Source: Candidatus Parendomicrobium reticulitermitis (GTDB lineage Bacteria; Elusimicrobiota; Endomicrobiia; Endomicrobiales; Endomicrobiaceae). Taken from it: a DNA stretch of 51,957 nt. The position numbers and the translations under genes are program-made. Shown one piece after another: positions 16,194 through 23,937 of the stretch; positions within the stretch are counted from its first letter, which is position 1, and each line of letters opens with the position of its first letter. The notes under the pieces are model-generated. The model searched no databases and was not told the origin of the DNA. It was given only the letters and a program-made list of their open reading frames with translations. The stretch lies in assembly GCA_031287095.1 (NCBI GenBank), contig JAITTG010000097.1, positions 1 through 51,957 on the forward strand, in the 5' to 3' direction.

Positions 16194-16439
16194 ATGAAGA
16201 AAGTAGCGGCAGTATTAGTTGGTTTGGCAATTGCAATGAGCGCATCAAGCGCATTTGCGCAACTTCCAAAAGTTCCAACCGCAGATTCAGTGAAAGCAGG
16301 AGCGGCTGACAAAGCGGCAGACGCCAAGAAAGCGGCAGCAGACAAGGCGGCAGATGCTAAGAAAGCAGCGACAGACAAAGCAAATGCGACGGCAGACGAT
16401 GCAGCGGCAAAAGCGAAAGCGAAAGTTCCGAAACTCTAA
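16194..16439 (+). CDS. Small secreted Ala/Lys-rich helical protein with LEA-like 11-mers
   Basis: The 81-residue protein has a clear Sec signal peptide (MKKVAAVLVGLAIAM...SAFA, cleavage before QLP at about 23). The mature part is nearly all A, K and D. The unit ADKAADAKKAA occurs twice in tandem (38-48, 49-59) and a looser TDKANATADDA follows. Such 11-residue amphipathic repeats occur in LEA-type desiccation proteins and in small envelope proteins. A strong AAAAGGAG site and a strong terminator suggest high expression. Function not known. Confidence 0.75.
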   Translation: MKKVAAVLVGLAIAMSASSAFAQLPKVPTADSVKAGAADKAADAKKAAADKAADAKKAATDKANATADDAAAKAKAKVPKL

Positions 16440-16453
16440 GGTATCATAGGCAA

Positions 16454-16498
16454 TAAAAAAGCCGCTTGTCATATTTTTATGATAGGCGGCTTTTTTAT
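16454..16498 (+). terminator. Terminator of the small secreted protein gene
   Basis: AAAAAAGCCGCTTGTCATA and TATGATAGGCGGCTTTTTT form a long stem with A and T tails, 15 bases after the stop codon. Confidence 0.88.
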
Positions 16499-16650
16499 TT
16501 TCTATCCCTTTTAATCCGAATATTGCAATAATGATATGCTGTTGTTATGGACTTGAAATTTAACTCCTATTATCAAAAACAACAATTATTTTGCGATTTT
16601 GGACGAATGATTATTTGCCAATACGGGTTATTTTCTCTTTTTGCATTTTT

Positions 16651-16676
16651 GTAGACGCGCATATAGCGCGTCTCTA
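16651..16676. repeat. Palindrome GTAGACGCGC...GCGCGTCTCTAC
   Basis: Copy of the four-member palindrome family (see 2227-2251). Confidence 0.8.
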
Positions 16677-16697
16677 CAATTTGATTAAACCCATTCA

Positions 16698-16898
16698 TTG
16701 CGCAATCAATATATAAAAATAGACGAACATTGCCATTGTGCGTTCTGCGGCGGAGTGTATCATGCGCGTAGTCGCAAGACGCAAGATATACTCCGCCGCA
16801 GAATCTTTCAAGCCCTTGCGCAAGAGATCTATTGTTTAATGCAAGAATTTATGGCAAATCGAAAATACAAATTTAAACAAAAGGAGGAGGCATTATGA
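16698..16898 (+). CDS. Doubtful 66-residue ORF overlapping a hairpin
   Basis: The ORF overlaps the next gene's start by four bases (ATGA). Its first part (QYIKIDEHCHCAFCGG) is the translation of a dispersed-repeat piece and its middle spans a 19-base stem. Two CxxC-like cysteines are present by chance or otherwise. It has no ribosome-binding site. More likely leader RNA than a gene. Confidence 0.2.
   Translation: MRNQYIKIDEHCHCAFCGGVYHARSRKTQDILRRRIFQALAQEIYCLMQEFMANRKYKFKQKEEAL
16743..16803 (+). promoter_or_regulatory. Long stem-loop in the leader of the AhpD-like gene
   Basis: TTCTGCGGCGGAGTGTATC (16743-16761) pairs with GATATACTCCGCCGCAGAA (16785-16803), 18 of 19 with one G-U pair. The loop has its own small hairpin. 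It is either a repeat-derived hairpin or a leader structure about 90 bases before the ATG. Confidence 0.5.
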
Positions 16899-17209
16899 AA
16901 GTTAGCAAAGCATTTGAGGCTTTTGCAAAGGATGCGCCGCAATTTTATGGGGCTTGGATGGATGCTGTGGAAAAATTAGGAAAAGCAAGTAAGTTGGACG
17001 CTAAAACTCAACATCTATCTTATATCGCAGTTTTGGCGGCTGTCGGATTGGAAAACGGATTGCCATTTCACACTAAATTGGCAAAAAGCCAAGGAGTAAG
17101 CAGGGAAGAAATAATAAGCGCAATTTTGGTTGGGCTTCCCGCTGTGGGCAATAAAGTTACAAGCGCTCTGCCTATTGCGATTGAGGCTTATGATGAAAAC
17201 GCTGATTAA
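16895..17209 (+). CDS. AhpD/carboxymuconolactone-decarboxylase-like protein lacking the redox cysteines
   Basis: The 104-residue protein has the CMD fold pattern: LDAKTQHLSYIAVLAAVGL near 34-52, then the position of the active-site helix, then HTKLAKSQGVSREEIISAIL near 59-78. In AhpD proteins this helix reads CxxCxxxH. Here it is ENGLPFH, so the histidine remains but both cysteines are missing. A peroxidase-reductase role is therefore unlikely; some CMD proteins use other chemistry. A strong AAAGGAGGAGG site precedes the ATG. Confidence 0.75.
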   Translation: MKVSKAFEAFAKDAPQFYGAWMDAVEKLGKASKLDAKTQHLSYIAVLAAVGLENGLPFHTKLAKSQGVSREEIISAILVGLPAVGNKVTSALPIAIEAYDENAD

Positions 17210-17265
17210 TTCATCAAATATCTTTAAGCCGCCGCTTGCGGGCTTGACCTATAATCTCCAACAAT

Positions 17266-17510
17266 AGACCCCTTGCATAACTGATATACAAAGAATGTAA
17301 GAGTATAGGTATTGTCATTGTGCGATAATAGAACATGTTTGTTCAAAAACAAGATTATCATTGCGGGCATAATATTTAAAAAATGTTGCTAATTTGCGAA
17401 AAAGGATTATCGTCAGCCTGCTTGAAAAAATGATAAAAACATCCTATCCGTCATTGCCGAAAGTTGTTATCGAAAACCTGATTTAAAAAACAACGGCGAA
17501 AGTGGATTCA
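17266..17510 (+). repeat. Long dispersed repeat (about 245 bp), copy C
   Basis: This is the best-preserved copy of the AGACC-TTGCATAACTGATATAC family. It shares ordered blocks with 12140 back to 11910. The central hairpin differs (GAACATGTTTGTTC... here). A decayed GCGGGCTTGACC palindrome lies just before it. The gap 17210-17581 holds nothing else. Confidence 0.7.
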
Positions 17511-17581
17511 AAGTGGACTTATAGAATTGTATAAGATTTATAAGTAAAATCGTTTAAAATTTTAAAAATCAAAATTGTATG

Positions 17582-18058
17582 TCATTTCGCCATTTTTCTT
17601 TCGTTTTCTATATATTCAACTATTCTGTCGGAAACTGCTTTGGATTTAAGTTCTTTATTTAACAAGTTTGAATTGGGTTTTGTGCGAATTTGCAATGTCT
17701 ATGCTTGCCCCAGACCTTATCAATAATTGGACAACTTCAAAATTATTCAATTTAACCGCCAATAGTAAGGGCGTAATGCCGTATTTGTCAGTATAATTTA
17801 CATTGGCATTATAAGATATAAGCGTTTTTAGACTATCCAAATCATTATTAAAAACTGCAATAAATATATGCGGGGCTTCTAATTCGGTCATATATACATG
17901 ACTAAAAATATCTGAAGAAAAATCAATTTTTATATCTCCGGCGAGGCTTGAATAAGGCTGAATTCCTATCTTAAAATTAATTCTTTACCTGCAAAATCTG
18001 CTTTCGCCGCAACTACTGTAAAAAACAAAATCAAAATAACAAATAAATTCCTTTTCAT
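17582..18058 (-). pseudogene. Exported ankyrin-repeat protein, broken by frameshifts
   Basis: The gene starts at 18058 with a ribosome-binding site (AAAAGGAG) and a signal peptide (MKRNLFVILILFF...AKA). It hits a stop after KELILR. Another frame continues with IGIQPYSSLAGDIKIDFSSD. A third carries two ankyrin repeats (NADLDSLK-type; YGITPLLLAVKLNNFEVVQL). The last 30 residues, ending SDRIVEYIENERKMAK, need one more frame change. At least three shifts are needed, so the gene is dead as it stands. A 78-residue internal ORF (17655-17891) is all that remains intact. Confidence 0.75.
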
Positions 18059-18091
18059 AAATTCTCCTTTTTTGTTTTTTTAGACTTAATT

Positions 18092-18550
18092 TTATTTCGT
18101 ATGAATAATTTCGCCTGATTGGACGGCAAATTTGCCGTCATAGTATTTGTATTTTATGGGAGTGAATTTGAAAAGTTGATATTCTGGGTCTTTTAAGCCT
18201 TCTTTATAATACATTGTCCAACAAGACTGCCAAAAATCTTTTTTGATTTTTTCATCCTCAATCACACTAGTTTCTCCGATAAGTAAAAGAGCGCAAAATT
18301 TGTCAGGCTCAACATAATATATTGAAGTCTTGGAATTTGATAATAGATTTTTGAATTTTTCAGAAGATGTGTTGGTAGTAAAATAAACGCTAAAATCCTT
18401 TCCTAAAAAATGTTTTGTTGTAATAGATGGATTTGCCAAATTGAGCATAGCGCGGGTTTCTGGAAACCCATCGGCATTGATATTAGACAAATTGCAAAAC
18501 TTGCACTTTTCAATTAAATTTTTAAAAGATTTTTTTAATTCTTGATTCAT
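18092..18550 (-). CDS. Pyridoxamine 5'-phosphate oxidase-like (FMN-binding split barrel) protein
   Basis: The start is placed at 18550 (MNQELKKSF) after AAAGGATCTCC; the longer frame upstream runs into a dispersed repeat. The 152-residue protein has a split-barrel pattern: KCKFCNLSNINADGFPETRA near 15-34, then FSVYFTTNTSSEKFKNL near 53-69 and SIYYVEPDKFCALLLIGETS near 75-94. Family members bind FMN or F420 and reduce small molecules. The substrate is unknown. Confidence 0.75.
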   Translation of the reverse strand: MNQELKKSFKNLIEKCKFCNLSNINADGFPETRAMLNLANPSITTKHFLGKDFSVYFTTNTSSEKFKNLLSNSKTSIYYVEPDKFCALLLIGETSVIEDEKIKKDFWQSCWTMYYKEGLKDPEYQLFKFTPIKYKYYDGKFAVQSGEIIHTK

Positions 18551-18592
18551 TGGAGATCCTTTTATATTTGTGTTTTGTATTTCGTAAAAGCG

Positions 18593-18640
18593 AGCGGATT
18601 TCAAACCTGCCTATACAAGGTTTTTAGATTTTGTTTTTCA
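18593..18640. repeat. Decayed TTTCAAACCTGCC palindrome with tail
   Basis: Related to the segments at 2427-2450 and 15517-15560 (TTTCAAACC...TACAAGGTTTTTAGATTTTG). It fills most of the space between the PNPOx-like gene and the ATPase gene. Confidence 0.45.
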
Positions 18641-18660
18641 TTTTCTATACTCTTTATAAA

Positions 18661-19854
18661 TTATTGTCTATTGATGAGACCAAAAACAAATAATGGTTTT
18701 TTATCGGCAGTATTATCATAAGAATCAGCCAAAATAATTTTTTTGCCTGTTTCTATTCCTTTAAATTGAGTTCGTCTTTTACCTTTGCCGCCTATTTCTA
18801 AAACTATATTGTTGTCGGAGAATATGTAATCTGGGGTTTTTGTCCCAATAGTTGATTTTAAATAATTGACTTTTTTGCCCAAAATCATGCAGGTTTGAAC
18901 AAAAAAATCTTCTCTTAACCCACCAATAGCAAAATCAAAATCCTCATAAATCATTCTATATGGAAGGGAAAATAAAACTTTTGGCTCTTTTAAAACATTT
19001 GTACCTTGCGGAAATACGACTTGTAAAACAAAGGCATTCTCTAAAAGGGATACATATTGTTCCGCTTTATATTTTGTTATACTCAAATTTTTTGCAATGC
19101 TTGAATAATTGATGCCGTCAACTTTAGATAAAGCTGCAAATTTAACAAGTTTTTCAATGATATTTAATTCTTGAACAGAGATATTTTGATTGATTTTTGG
19201 AATGTCTTTGTAAATTACAGTATTTAAAATGTTTTTAAGCAGAGGGAGAATATCCGGCTCTTCCAAAGCAAAAGGCATCAGAGCGCCTTTGATATATGAA
19301 TCAAAATATTCCCCATACGACAAAAGAGCGGCGGGAATTTCTTTATTCATAAAATCATCAAATAACAACTGGGGTATTTGAATATTATTTTTGAACTCAA
19401 TATATTCCCGTAGAGAAAATGGATATAAGTATTTTAAAAGAACTCTTCTTGAAATGTCATTTCTGTACTGAATCATAGATAAAGCGGTAGAACTTGTAAA
19501 AAAGATTTTGACATTTAAAAGTTCATAAATGCTCTGTATTTCTTTATCGAAATTATTATAGCTATGCACTTCATCCAACAAAAAAACTTCGATTTTAAGT
19601 TTATTTTTTAATTCTTTTAAAACATCAAACATATTGCCGTCAAAAGTTTCCATTGATATATAAAAAGATTTATCGAGATGGACGGCAAGTTGTTTTAAAG
19701 TTGTAGTTTTGCCCACGCCCCTAGGACCAATAATGCCCACGAAATGTTTGCCTTTATCGGTCAATAATTCATTATAAAGCCTTCTATAACGGCTGTATTT
19801 TTGACTGCTTTCCTTAGACAATCTATCCAATTCTATTAGTTTACTGATTTCCAT
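18661..19854 (-). CDS. AAA ATPase of the DUF4143 type (third), under tandem operators
   Basis: The start is set at 19854 (MEISKLIEL) because AAAGGTGG lies just ahead; the longer frame overlaps the operators. The 397-residue protein has Walker A GPRGVGKTTTLKQ near 44-56, Walker B VFLLDEVHSYNNF near 91-103 and a FFTSSTALSM sensor near 118-127. A winged-helix segment (YSSIAKNLSITKYKAEQYVS) and a C-terminal nuclease-like part (TPDYIFSDNNIVLEIGGKG) follow. It differs from the other two ATPases in the Walker A region and in the ExG rather than ExK ending. The two palindromes upstream suggest self-repression. Confidence 0.85.
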   Translation of the reverse strand: MEISKLIELDRLSKESSQKYSRYRRLYNELLTDKGKHFVGIIGPRGVGKTTTLKQLAVHLDKSFYISMETFDGNMFDVLKELKNKLKIEVFLLDEVHSYNNFDKEIQSIYELLNVKIFFTSSTALSMIQYRNDISRRVLLKYLYPFSLREYIEFKNNIQIPQLLFDDFMNKEIPAALLSYGEYFDSYIKGALMPFALEEPDILPLLKNILNTVIYKDIPKINQNISVQELNIIEKLVKFAALSKVDGINYSSIAKNLSITKYKAEQYVSLLENAFVLQVVFPQGTNVLKEPKVLFSLPYRMIYEDFDFAIGGLREDFFVQTCMILGKKVNYLKSTIGTKTPDYIFSDNNIVLEIGGKGKRRTQFKGIETGKKIILADSYDNTADKKPLFVFGLINRQ

Positions 19855-19882
19855 TTTGCCACCTTTTGCTGATAATAATATG

Positions 19883-19939
19883 ATTTTGTTAAATAATTGA
19901 ACAAAATACATATTATTTTGTCAAACGATTGGACAAAAT
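19883..19939 (-). promoter_or_regulatory. Two tandem 25-bp palindromic operators with covarying bases
   Basis: Site 1 (19883-19907) is ATTTTGTT-N9-AACAAAAT; site 2 (19915-19939) is ATTTTGTC-N9-GACAAAAT. Centres are 32 bp apart, three helical turns. The T/A pair in site 1 becomes C/G in site 2, so symmetry is kept. On the minus strand a -35 box TTGACA lies in site 2 and a -10-like TTCAAT, 17 bases on, in site 1, so bound protein would block the promoter. Confidence 0.7.
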
Positions 19940-19947
19940 TGATGTTT

Positions 19948-20497
19948 TTAATTCGTTTTGGTGGAAAATTTATTGTCATACAAATTCTGTAATACTTCTA
20001 ATGCCTCATTCCAAGCCCGTTGAGATTGCTCTGCATATATTATCGCTTCTGCTTCACCGCCAAAACTATACATATCTTGTAATTGTGCTGGGATTTTTTT
20101 GTAGGAAAGAATATATTCAACTACATTATTGTTGAATTTATCAGCCTCAATATAAAGTTTTTTTATTGTTTGCTGATTTTCACCTTTTAATATAGCCGAC
20201 AATAAGCGGTCAAAGGACATAAAAGCGGTCTTTTCCTTATGGTATTTATCTAATATCTTTTGCGCTGCTTCTAAATTTTTTTGTTCCAAAAGTATAGAAA
20301 GCAAAACATATCTGATGCCTTGATTGTCATTGGGATTTAATGACAACATATATTGATATTGTTCTATAGCCTCATTCTTTTTTCACATATCCATTAAAGT
20401 CTGGGCATATCCTTGTACGACTCTCATAAAAGGACGGGTCTCAATGGTAAGCCAAAAATGTCCTTTTATTCTTTCAAAAAATTTCTTTTCTTTTAAA
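19948..20497 (-). pseudogene. Tetratricopeptide-type protein, interrupted by an in-frame TGA
   Basis: Reading leftward from about 20497, the frame gives KKFFERIKGHFWLTIETRPF, MRVVQGYAQTL, then a TGA where the family has a glycine, then KKNEAIEQYQYMLSLNPNDN and 130 more residues to the normal end at 19948. This is a recognisable bacterial TPR family (GHFW..ETRP..., LNPNDNQG). The N-terminal half is missing: upstream of KKFFER the frame runs into a DUF6429 remnant. Translation of the part after the stop could start at 20349. Confidence 0.7.
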
Positions 20498-20617
20498 TTA
20501 TCCATTGCGTCATGCGTCAAAATCATAATTTTTCAAACTGCCGCGATAGGAGTATTCTCCATACTTTTCTGTCCAAGAAGTTAAATATAATAAGAGCAGA
20601 CTTAAATCTTGTATGAC
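20483..20617 (-). pseudogene. DUF6429-like remnant, copy 1
   Basis: The sequence reads IQDLSLLLLYLTSW, TEKYGEYSYRG, NYDFDA and then a shift at a 7-base tandem duplication (GACGCATGACGCAA), after which MDNLKEK continues in the other frame. It is about 95% identical to 22678-22812, including the same 7-base duplication. It ends by fusing to the TPR pseudogene. Confidence 0.65.
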
Positions 20618-20623
20618 TTTTTT

Positions 20624-21087
20624 TGTTATTGATTGTTATATCTCTTAACATATCAAATCACTCTCCGATAATTTTGATTAAAACTCTTTTCTTTCTTTAT
20701 CCGTCAAACTCGCCGTAAAAGATTTGTTCCCAAGTTCCGAAATCCAATTTGCCTTTTGTTATGGCGGCTACTACTTCTCTGCCCATTATTTGGCGTTTTA
20801 GGTGCGAGTCGGCATTATCTTCGCCTGTTAGATTGTGTTGATATAGGCTCAAAGGCTCATGCGGGGCGAGTTTTTCCGTCCATTTTTTAAAATCATTGTG
20901 CAAACCGCGCTCATCATCATTTATAAAGACGCTTGCGGTGATGTGCATCGGATTTACAAGGACAAGCCCTTCTTGAATACCGCTTTCGTCAATGACATTT
21001 TGGACTTCGTCGGTGATATTTATAAATTCAATGCGGGTTGGGATATTGAATGTTAGTTCTTTTCTGTATGTTTTCATTTTTGAGCCT
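20624..21087 (-). repeat. Direct repeat (about 464 bp) containing yjbQ, left copy
   Basis: This aligns with 24135-24600 at a constant offset of 3511 bases without gaps until the ribosome-binding site. The unit carries yjbQ, the stretch after it and the first nine codons of the small gene at 23938-24162 (MLRDITINN). It brackets the first R-M module. Confidence 0.85.
20697..21077 (-). CDS. yjbQ: YjbQ/UPF0047 family protein, copy 1, truncated by a nonsense codon
   Basis: The start is at 21077 (MKTYRKEL), after GGAGG. The 126-residue protein shows the UPF0047 (PF01894) core: [15 protein letters not shown] near 47-61, [20 protein letters not shown] near 65-84 and [20 protein letters not shown] near 94-113. 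The family has low thiamine-phosphate-synthase activity in E. coli and an otherwise uncertain role. Compared with copy 2 (24169-24588) it loses 13 residues because CAA is TAA after GEFDG; the lost tail is still readable downstream. Most of the fold is intact. Confidence 0.85.
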   Translation of the reverse strand: MKTYRKELTFNIPTRIEFINITDEVQNVIDESGIQEGLVLVNPMHITASVFINDDERGLHNDFKKWTEKLAPHEPLSLYQHNLTGEDNADSHLKRQIMGREVVAAITKGKLDFGTWEQIFYGEFDG

Positions 21088-21105
21088 CCGAGTTTAAACT
21101 GCATC

Positions 21106-21624
21106 CTAAGGAATAGGCAATCCTATTTTCTCTAATGGCAAATATTCAAAATAATACTGACATCTAACCGAGTGGATATAATCCAATACATCTTTATATT
21201 CAAGTTTTTTAAACCAATTGCTTAAAATATAAATATATTCAACATCTATATTGAGTTTGGATAACAATTTTTGATATTGCTTCTTTTTAAAATCACAAGT
21301 TTGTAATTTTTCATCAACAGAACCTGCAACTTGTTGAAATTTTATTTCAATAATATACAGGGTATTCTTAATAATTACATGGATTGAATCATCAGGTAAA
21401 AGTCTTTTGGATATTATATTTTTCCATTGAACAGAATTTTCTTCAAGAAATTTATAGAAAGCATATTTTTTATAATTTCTTGCAATTTCTTTGCCTTTAA
21501 AATATATGACATTGCCAATAACTTTATAATCTCTTTGTTTTGATAAAAAAGTTAACAAATCTGTTCTGCCTTCAAATATCAATCCTGTTTTTGTATTTGC
21601 TCCGCCAATACCGCCTACTTTCAT
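21106..21624 (-). CDS. Type II restriction endonuclease of R-M module 1
   Basis: The 172-residue protein has a PD-(D/E)XK pattern: [10 protein letters not shown] near 75-84 followed by [19 protein letters not shown] near 89-107 (E93, K95). The start [20 protein letters not shown] is typical of short type IIP enzymes. Its ATG overlaps the methyltransferase stop by 4 bases (ATGA), so it is coupled to that gene. It cuts unmethylated DNA at a site I cannot name. The C-terminus ([16 protein letters not shown]) looks complete. Confidence 0.8.
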   Translation of the reverse strand: MKVGGIGGANTKTGLIFEGRTDLLTFLSKQRDYKVIGNVIYFKGKEIARNYKKYAFYKFLEENSVQWKNIISKRLLPDDSIHVIIKNTLYIIEIKFQQVAGSVDEKLQTCDFKKKQYQKLLSKLNIDVEYIYILSNWFKKLEYKDVLDYIHSVRCQYYFEYLPLEKIGLPIP

Positions 21625-22511
21625 TTTAATTTACTCCTAACAGCAATGTTTTCATATCTTTTAATAGTCAAATCTATATATTGTTTATCTAAATCACATC
21701 CTATATATTTTCGGTTTCCTATTATTTTGCTTGCTATTCCCGTAGTGCCGCCCCCATTAAATGGATCCAAAATAATATCATTCTCTTTTGTTGAAGATTT
21801 TATAATCCTTTTAAGCAGGGCTAACGGTTTTTGGGTTGGATGCTTGCCAAAAATCTTCTCATCTTTTGAAAGCGTCGGAATACTCCAAACGGAACGCATT
21901 TGCAATGACGGTTTTTTAATGCTGTCTTCTGGAAAATCTCCGTTTTTCATACTTGAATAATCAAAATAATGTTTTGCTTTTTTATCTTTTCTTGCCCACA
22001 AAACAGTTTCATGAGAAGCGGTAAAAAAACGGCAGCTTAAATTGGGCGCGGCGTTTGGTTTAAACCATGAAATGTCGTTTAAAATATGGAAATTATTTTT
22101 TTGCAATAAAAATCCGCATTTATATATTGAATGATATGTCCCGCTTATCCAAATAGTGCCTTCCGGCTTTAAAACTCTTTTACATTCTTTGATCCACAAA
22201 TCGTGAAAATTTAGATCTTCATCAAACCCCTTACTGCTATCCCAATTCCCTTTATTAACGCTAACTCTTTTTCCGTTTTGGCAAGTAAACCCATTGTTTG
22301 ACAATAAATACGGCGGGTCGGCAAAAATCATATCAACATAATTATCAGGAAACCTTGCCAATACGATTAAGCAATCATCATTGTATAATGCAAAATCATT
22401 TGTTTTAAAAACAGGTTTAATTTTCGGAGTTTTTTTATACTCTGCAATATAATTAACCAATTTTTCAAAAACAAATTCCGTCTTTTTAGACGATACGGCG
22501 TTATATTTCAT
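21621..22511 (-). CDS. DNA adenine-N6 methyltransferase, beta class (R-M module 1)
   Basis: The 296-residue protein has motif IV ADPPY at 64-68 before motif I LDPFNGGGTTGIA at 249-260, the beta-class order. The blocks FTCQNGKRVSVNKGNWD, TIWISGTYHSIYKCGF and PNAAPNLSCRFFTASHET are very like the HinfI and DpnA family of m6A enzymes. It protects host DNA from the endonuclease encoded after it with a 4-base overlap. The specific site, possibly GATC- or GANTC-like, is inference. The module is flanked by direct yjbQ repeats. Confidence 0.92.
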   Translation of the reverse strand: MKYNAVSSKKTEFVFEKLVNYIAEYKKTPKIKPVFKTNDFALYNDDCLIVLARFPDNYVDMIFADPPYLLSNNGFTCQNGKRVSVNKGNWDSSKGFDEDLNFHDLWIKECKRVLKPEGTIWISGTYHSIYKCGFLLQKNNFHILNDISWFKPNAAPNLSCRFFTASHETVLWARKDKKAKHYFDYSSMKNGDFPEDSIKKPSLQMRSVWSIPTLSKDEKIFGKHPTQKPLALLKRIIKSSTKENDIILDPFNGGGTTGIASKIIGNRKYIGCDLDKQYIDLTIKRYENIAVRSKLK

Positions 22512-22574
22512 AATTTTTCCAATATATTTGAAATTTATATCTGAAATTTGAGGCGCTGTTATGGATTTGTTCTC

Positions 22575-22860
22575 TTATTTAATATCAATCTTGTATTTTT
22601 TTAACAATTCTAATGCTTTTTGTTCGCCTTTTTCTGTGAAAGATATGGATTTATCACGATTTTTTCCATCAATAAATTCCTTTTCTTTTAAACTATCCGT
22701 TGCGTCATGCGTCAAAATCATAATTTTTCCAACTACCGCGATAGGAATATTTTCCATACTTTTCTGTCCAAGAAGTTAAATATAATAAGAGCAGACTTAA
22801 ATCTTGTATGACCCTTTTTTGTTTTTCACAAATACTTTCTAATTTATTTTTTTCTTGTTA
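22575..22860 (-). pseudogene. DUF6429-like gene, copy 2, frameshifted
   Basis: The frame from about 22860 reads KQKRVIQDLSLLLLYLTSW, YGKYSYRGSWKNYDFDA and stops. It continues in the next frame as ATDSLKEKEFIDGKNRDKSI, SFTEKGEQKALELLKKYKID to 22575, like the winged-helix end of DUF6429 proteins. The shift is a 7-base tandem duplication (GACGCAT GACGCAA). Removing it restores YDFDATDSLKEKEF. The last 60 codons form an ORF of their own with an ATG at 22757. Confidence 0.65.
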
Positions 22861-22884
22861 TTCTATAATCAATTGAACTTAATC

Positions 22885-23079
22885 TCAAAGACTGCAAAAG
22901 TATTTTCCAACCAATTCAAAACCTTCATTTACTCGTTTTGCAATTACATTACACTCATAATTAGCGTTAAAATATCTTATATATCTCATTAAATATTTAT
23001 ATTTTTCTGGTTCTTTTATATCTAAATCTGATTTTCCAATACAATCTTCAAGGCTTTTATAAACATATACAACTAAATT
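22885..23079 (-). pseudogene. Unrecognised ORF remnant
   Basis: A 65-codon open frame reads KSLEDCIGKSDLDIKEPEKY, then YLMRYIRYFNANYECNVIAK to KYFCSL. It has no start codon near its 5' end. Composition is protein-like. Probably the tail of a lost gene. The remainder up to 23380 is AT-rich with nothing recognisable. Confidence 0.35.
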
Positions 23080-23380
23080 TTAATTGTTAAACAATGATTA
23101 TTTTGACAAAAAGACAAGGGAAGTTTATAGTCAGCGTTTGCTATTAAAATATCGTCTAATAAGTAAATTTTAGAGTTTTGAAAGTTTAAAAGTTTTAATC
23201 AGGAATCCATTTAAGTAACAATTTTGAATCGTAAATTTTGATTTTTAAATTTTTACCCGATTTTATCTTCGGTTGGTTTTCAAAACCACCATAATATGAC
23301 GATGTTGGCTAATGACTTATTCTTAAAACTTCTCGAATAGTCCTTCCCTTACAAATGGAATTGCGCATCCCATTTGTTAT

Positions 23381-23902
23381 TTATTTTAGAATTTCTTTTA
23401 TGATGTTTGTATCAAAATCAACCATTGTTTTGGCATTATAATCTCCGATTTCTTGTTCAAGATTATCCTTTTCGTCCAAGCAGGAATTATAGATTTCCAA
23501 AATTTCTTTTTGGTTTAAAACGGGCGTTAAAATTTCTGTTTTTCTTTCGCCATTAACAGTAAATTTGGATACAAGTTCGCTATTGCGTATTTTTGTCAAC
23601 ATACTTGCATAAAATGAAATTTTGGCTTTCAATGTTTCCAAACTGATAAGAGTTTCCTTTATATTCAAATTAGCTTTATCAATGGACTTATTAAAAGAAC
23701 AAAGAATATCGGAAAGTTTTGTAAATTTTTCCAATACCTCTTTTACCGTTAGACCGTCCAATTCTCTAAAAGTATTACCTTTTTCTAATTCATCAACAGC
23801 ATAAGCATACCTTAAAGATTCCATTTGCTCTGTGATTTGTTTGATACTTGCTTTAAGTTTATTTCTTAAACGAAAAGCATTCCCTAAATTTGTTTTGTTC
23901 AT
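23381..23902 (-). CDS. Coiled-coil protein, DIP1984-like, unknown function
   Basis: The 173-residue soluble protein is mostly helical. It begins MNKTNLGNAFRLRNKLKASI and has heptad-like stretches near 5-30, 85-110 and 130-150. It resembles the DIP1984 family in layout: N-terminal helix, ELDGLTVKEVLEKFTKLSDI block, SLETLKAKISFYASMLTKIR block and a C-terminal FDTN motif. The assignment is from general likeness. A ribosome-binding site, AAAAGGAG, precedes it. It lies inside the region bracketed by yjbQ repeats and may have come in with the R-M genes. Confidence 0.55.
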   Translation of the reverse strand: MNKTNLGNAFRLRNKLKASIKQITEQMESLRYAYAVDELEKGNTFRELDGLTVKEVLEKFTKLSDILCSFNKSIDKANLNIKETLISLETLKAKISFYASMLTKIRNSELVSKFTVNGERKTEILTPVLNQKEILEIYNSCLDEKDNLEQEIGDYNAKTMVDFDTNIIKEILK

Positions 23903-23937
23903 TTTATTCTCCTTTTTACTGATAATTTTATTATGGC

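Noticed and set aside
20385-20400. TGA read as an amino acid in the TPR gene
   Set aside because: Other genes here, such as the lipoprotein, end in TGA and UGA recoding would need more support; the missing N-terminus shows that the gene is already decayed.
23250-23310. tRNA-like sequence (CGGTTGGTTTTCAAAACCACC)
   Set aside because: Only one short hairpin; no acceptor stem, no T-arm consensus, no cloverleaf.
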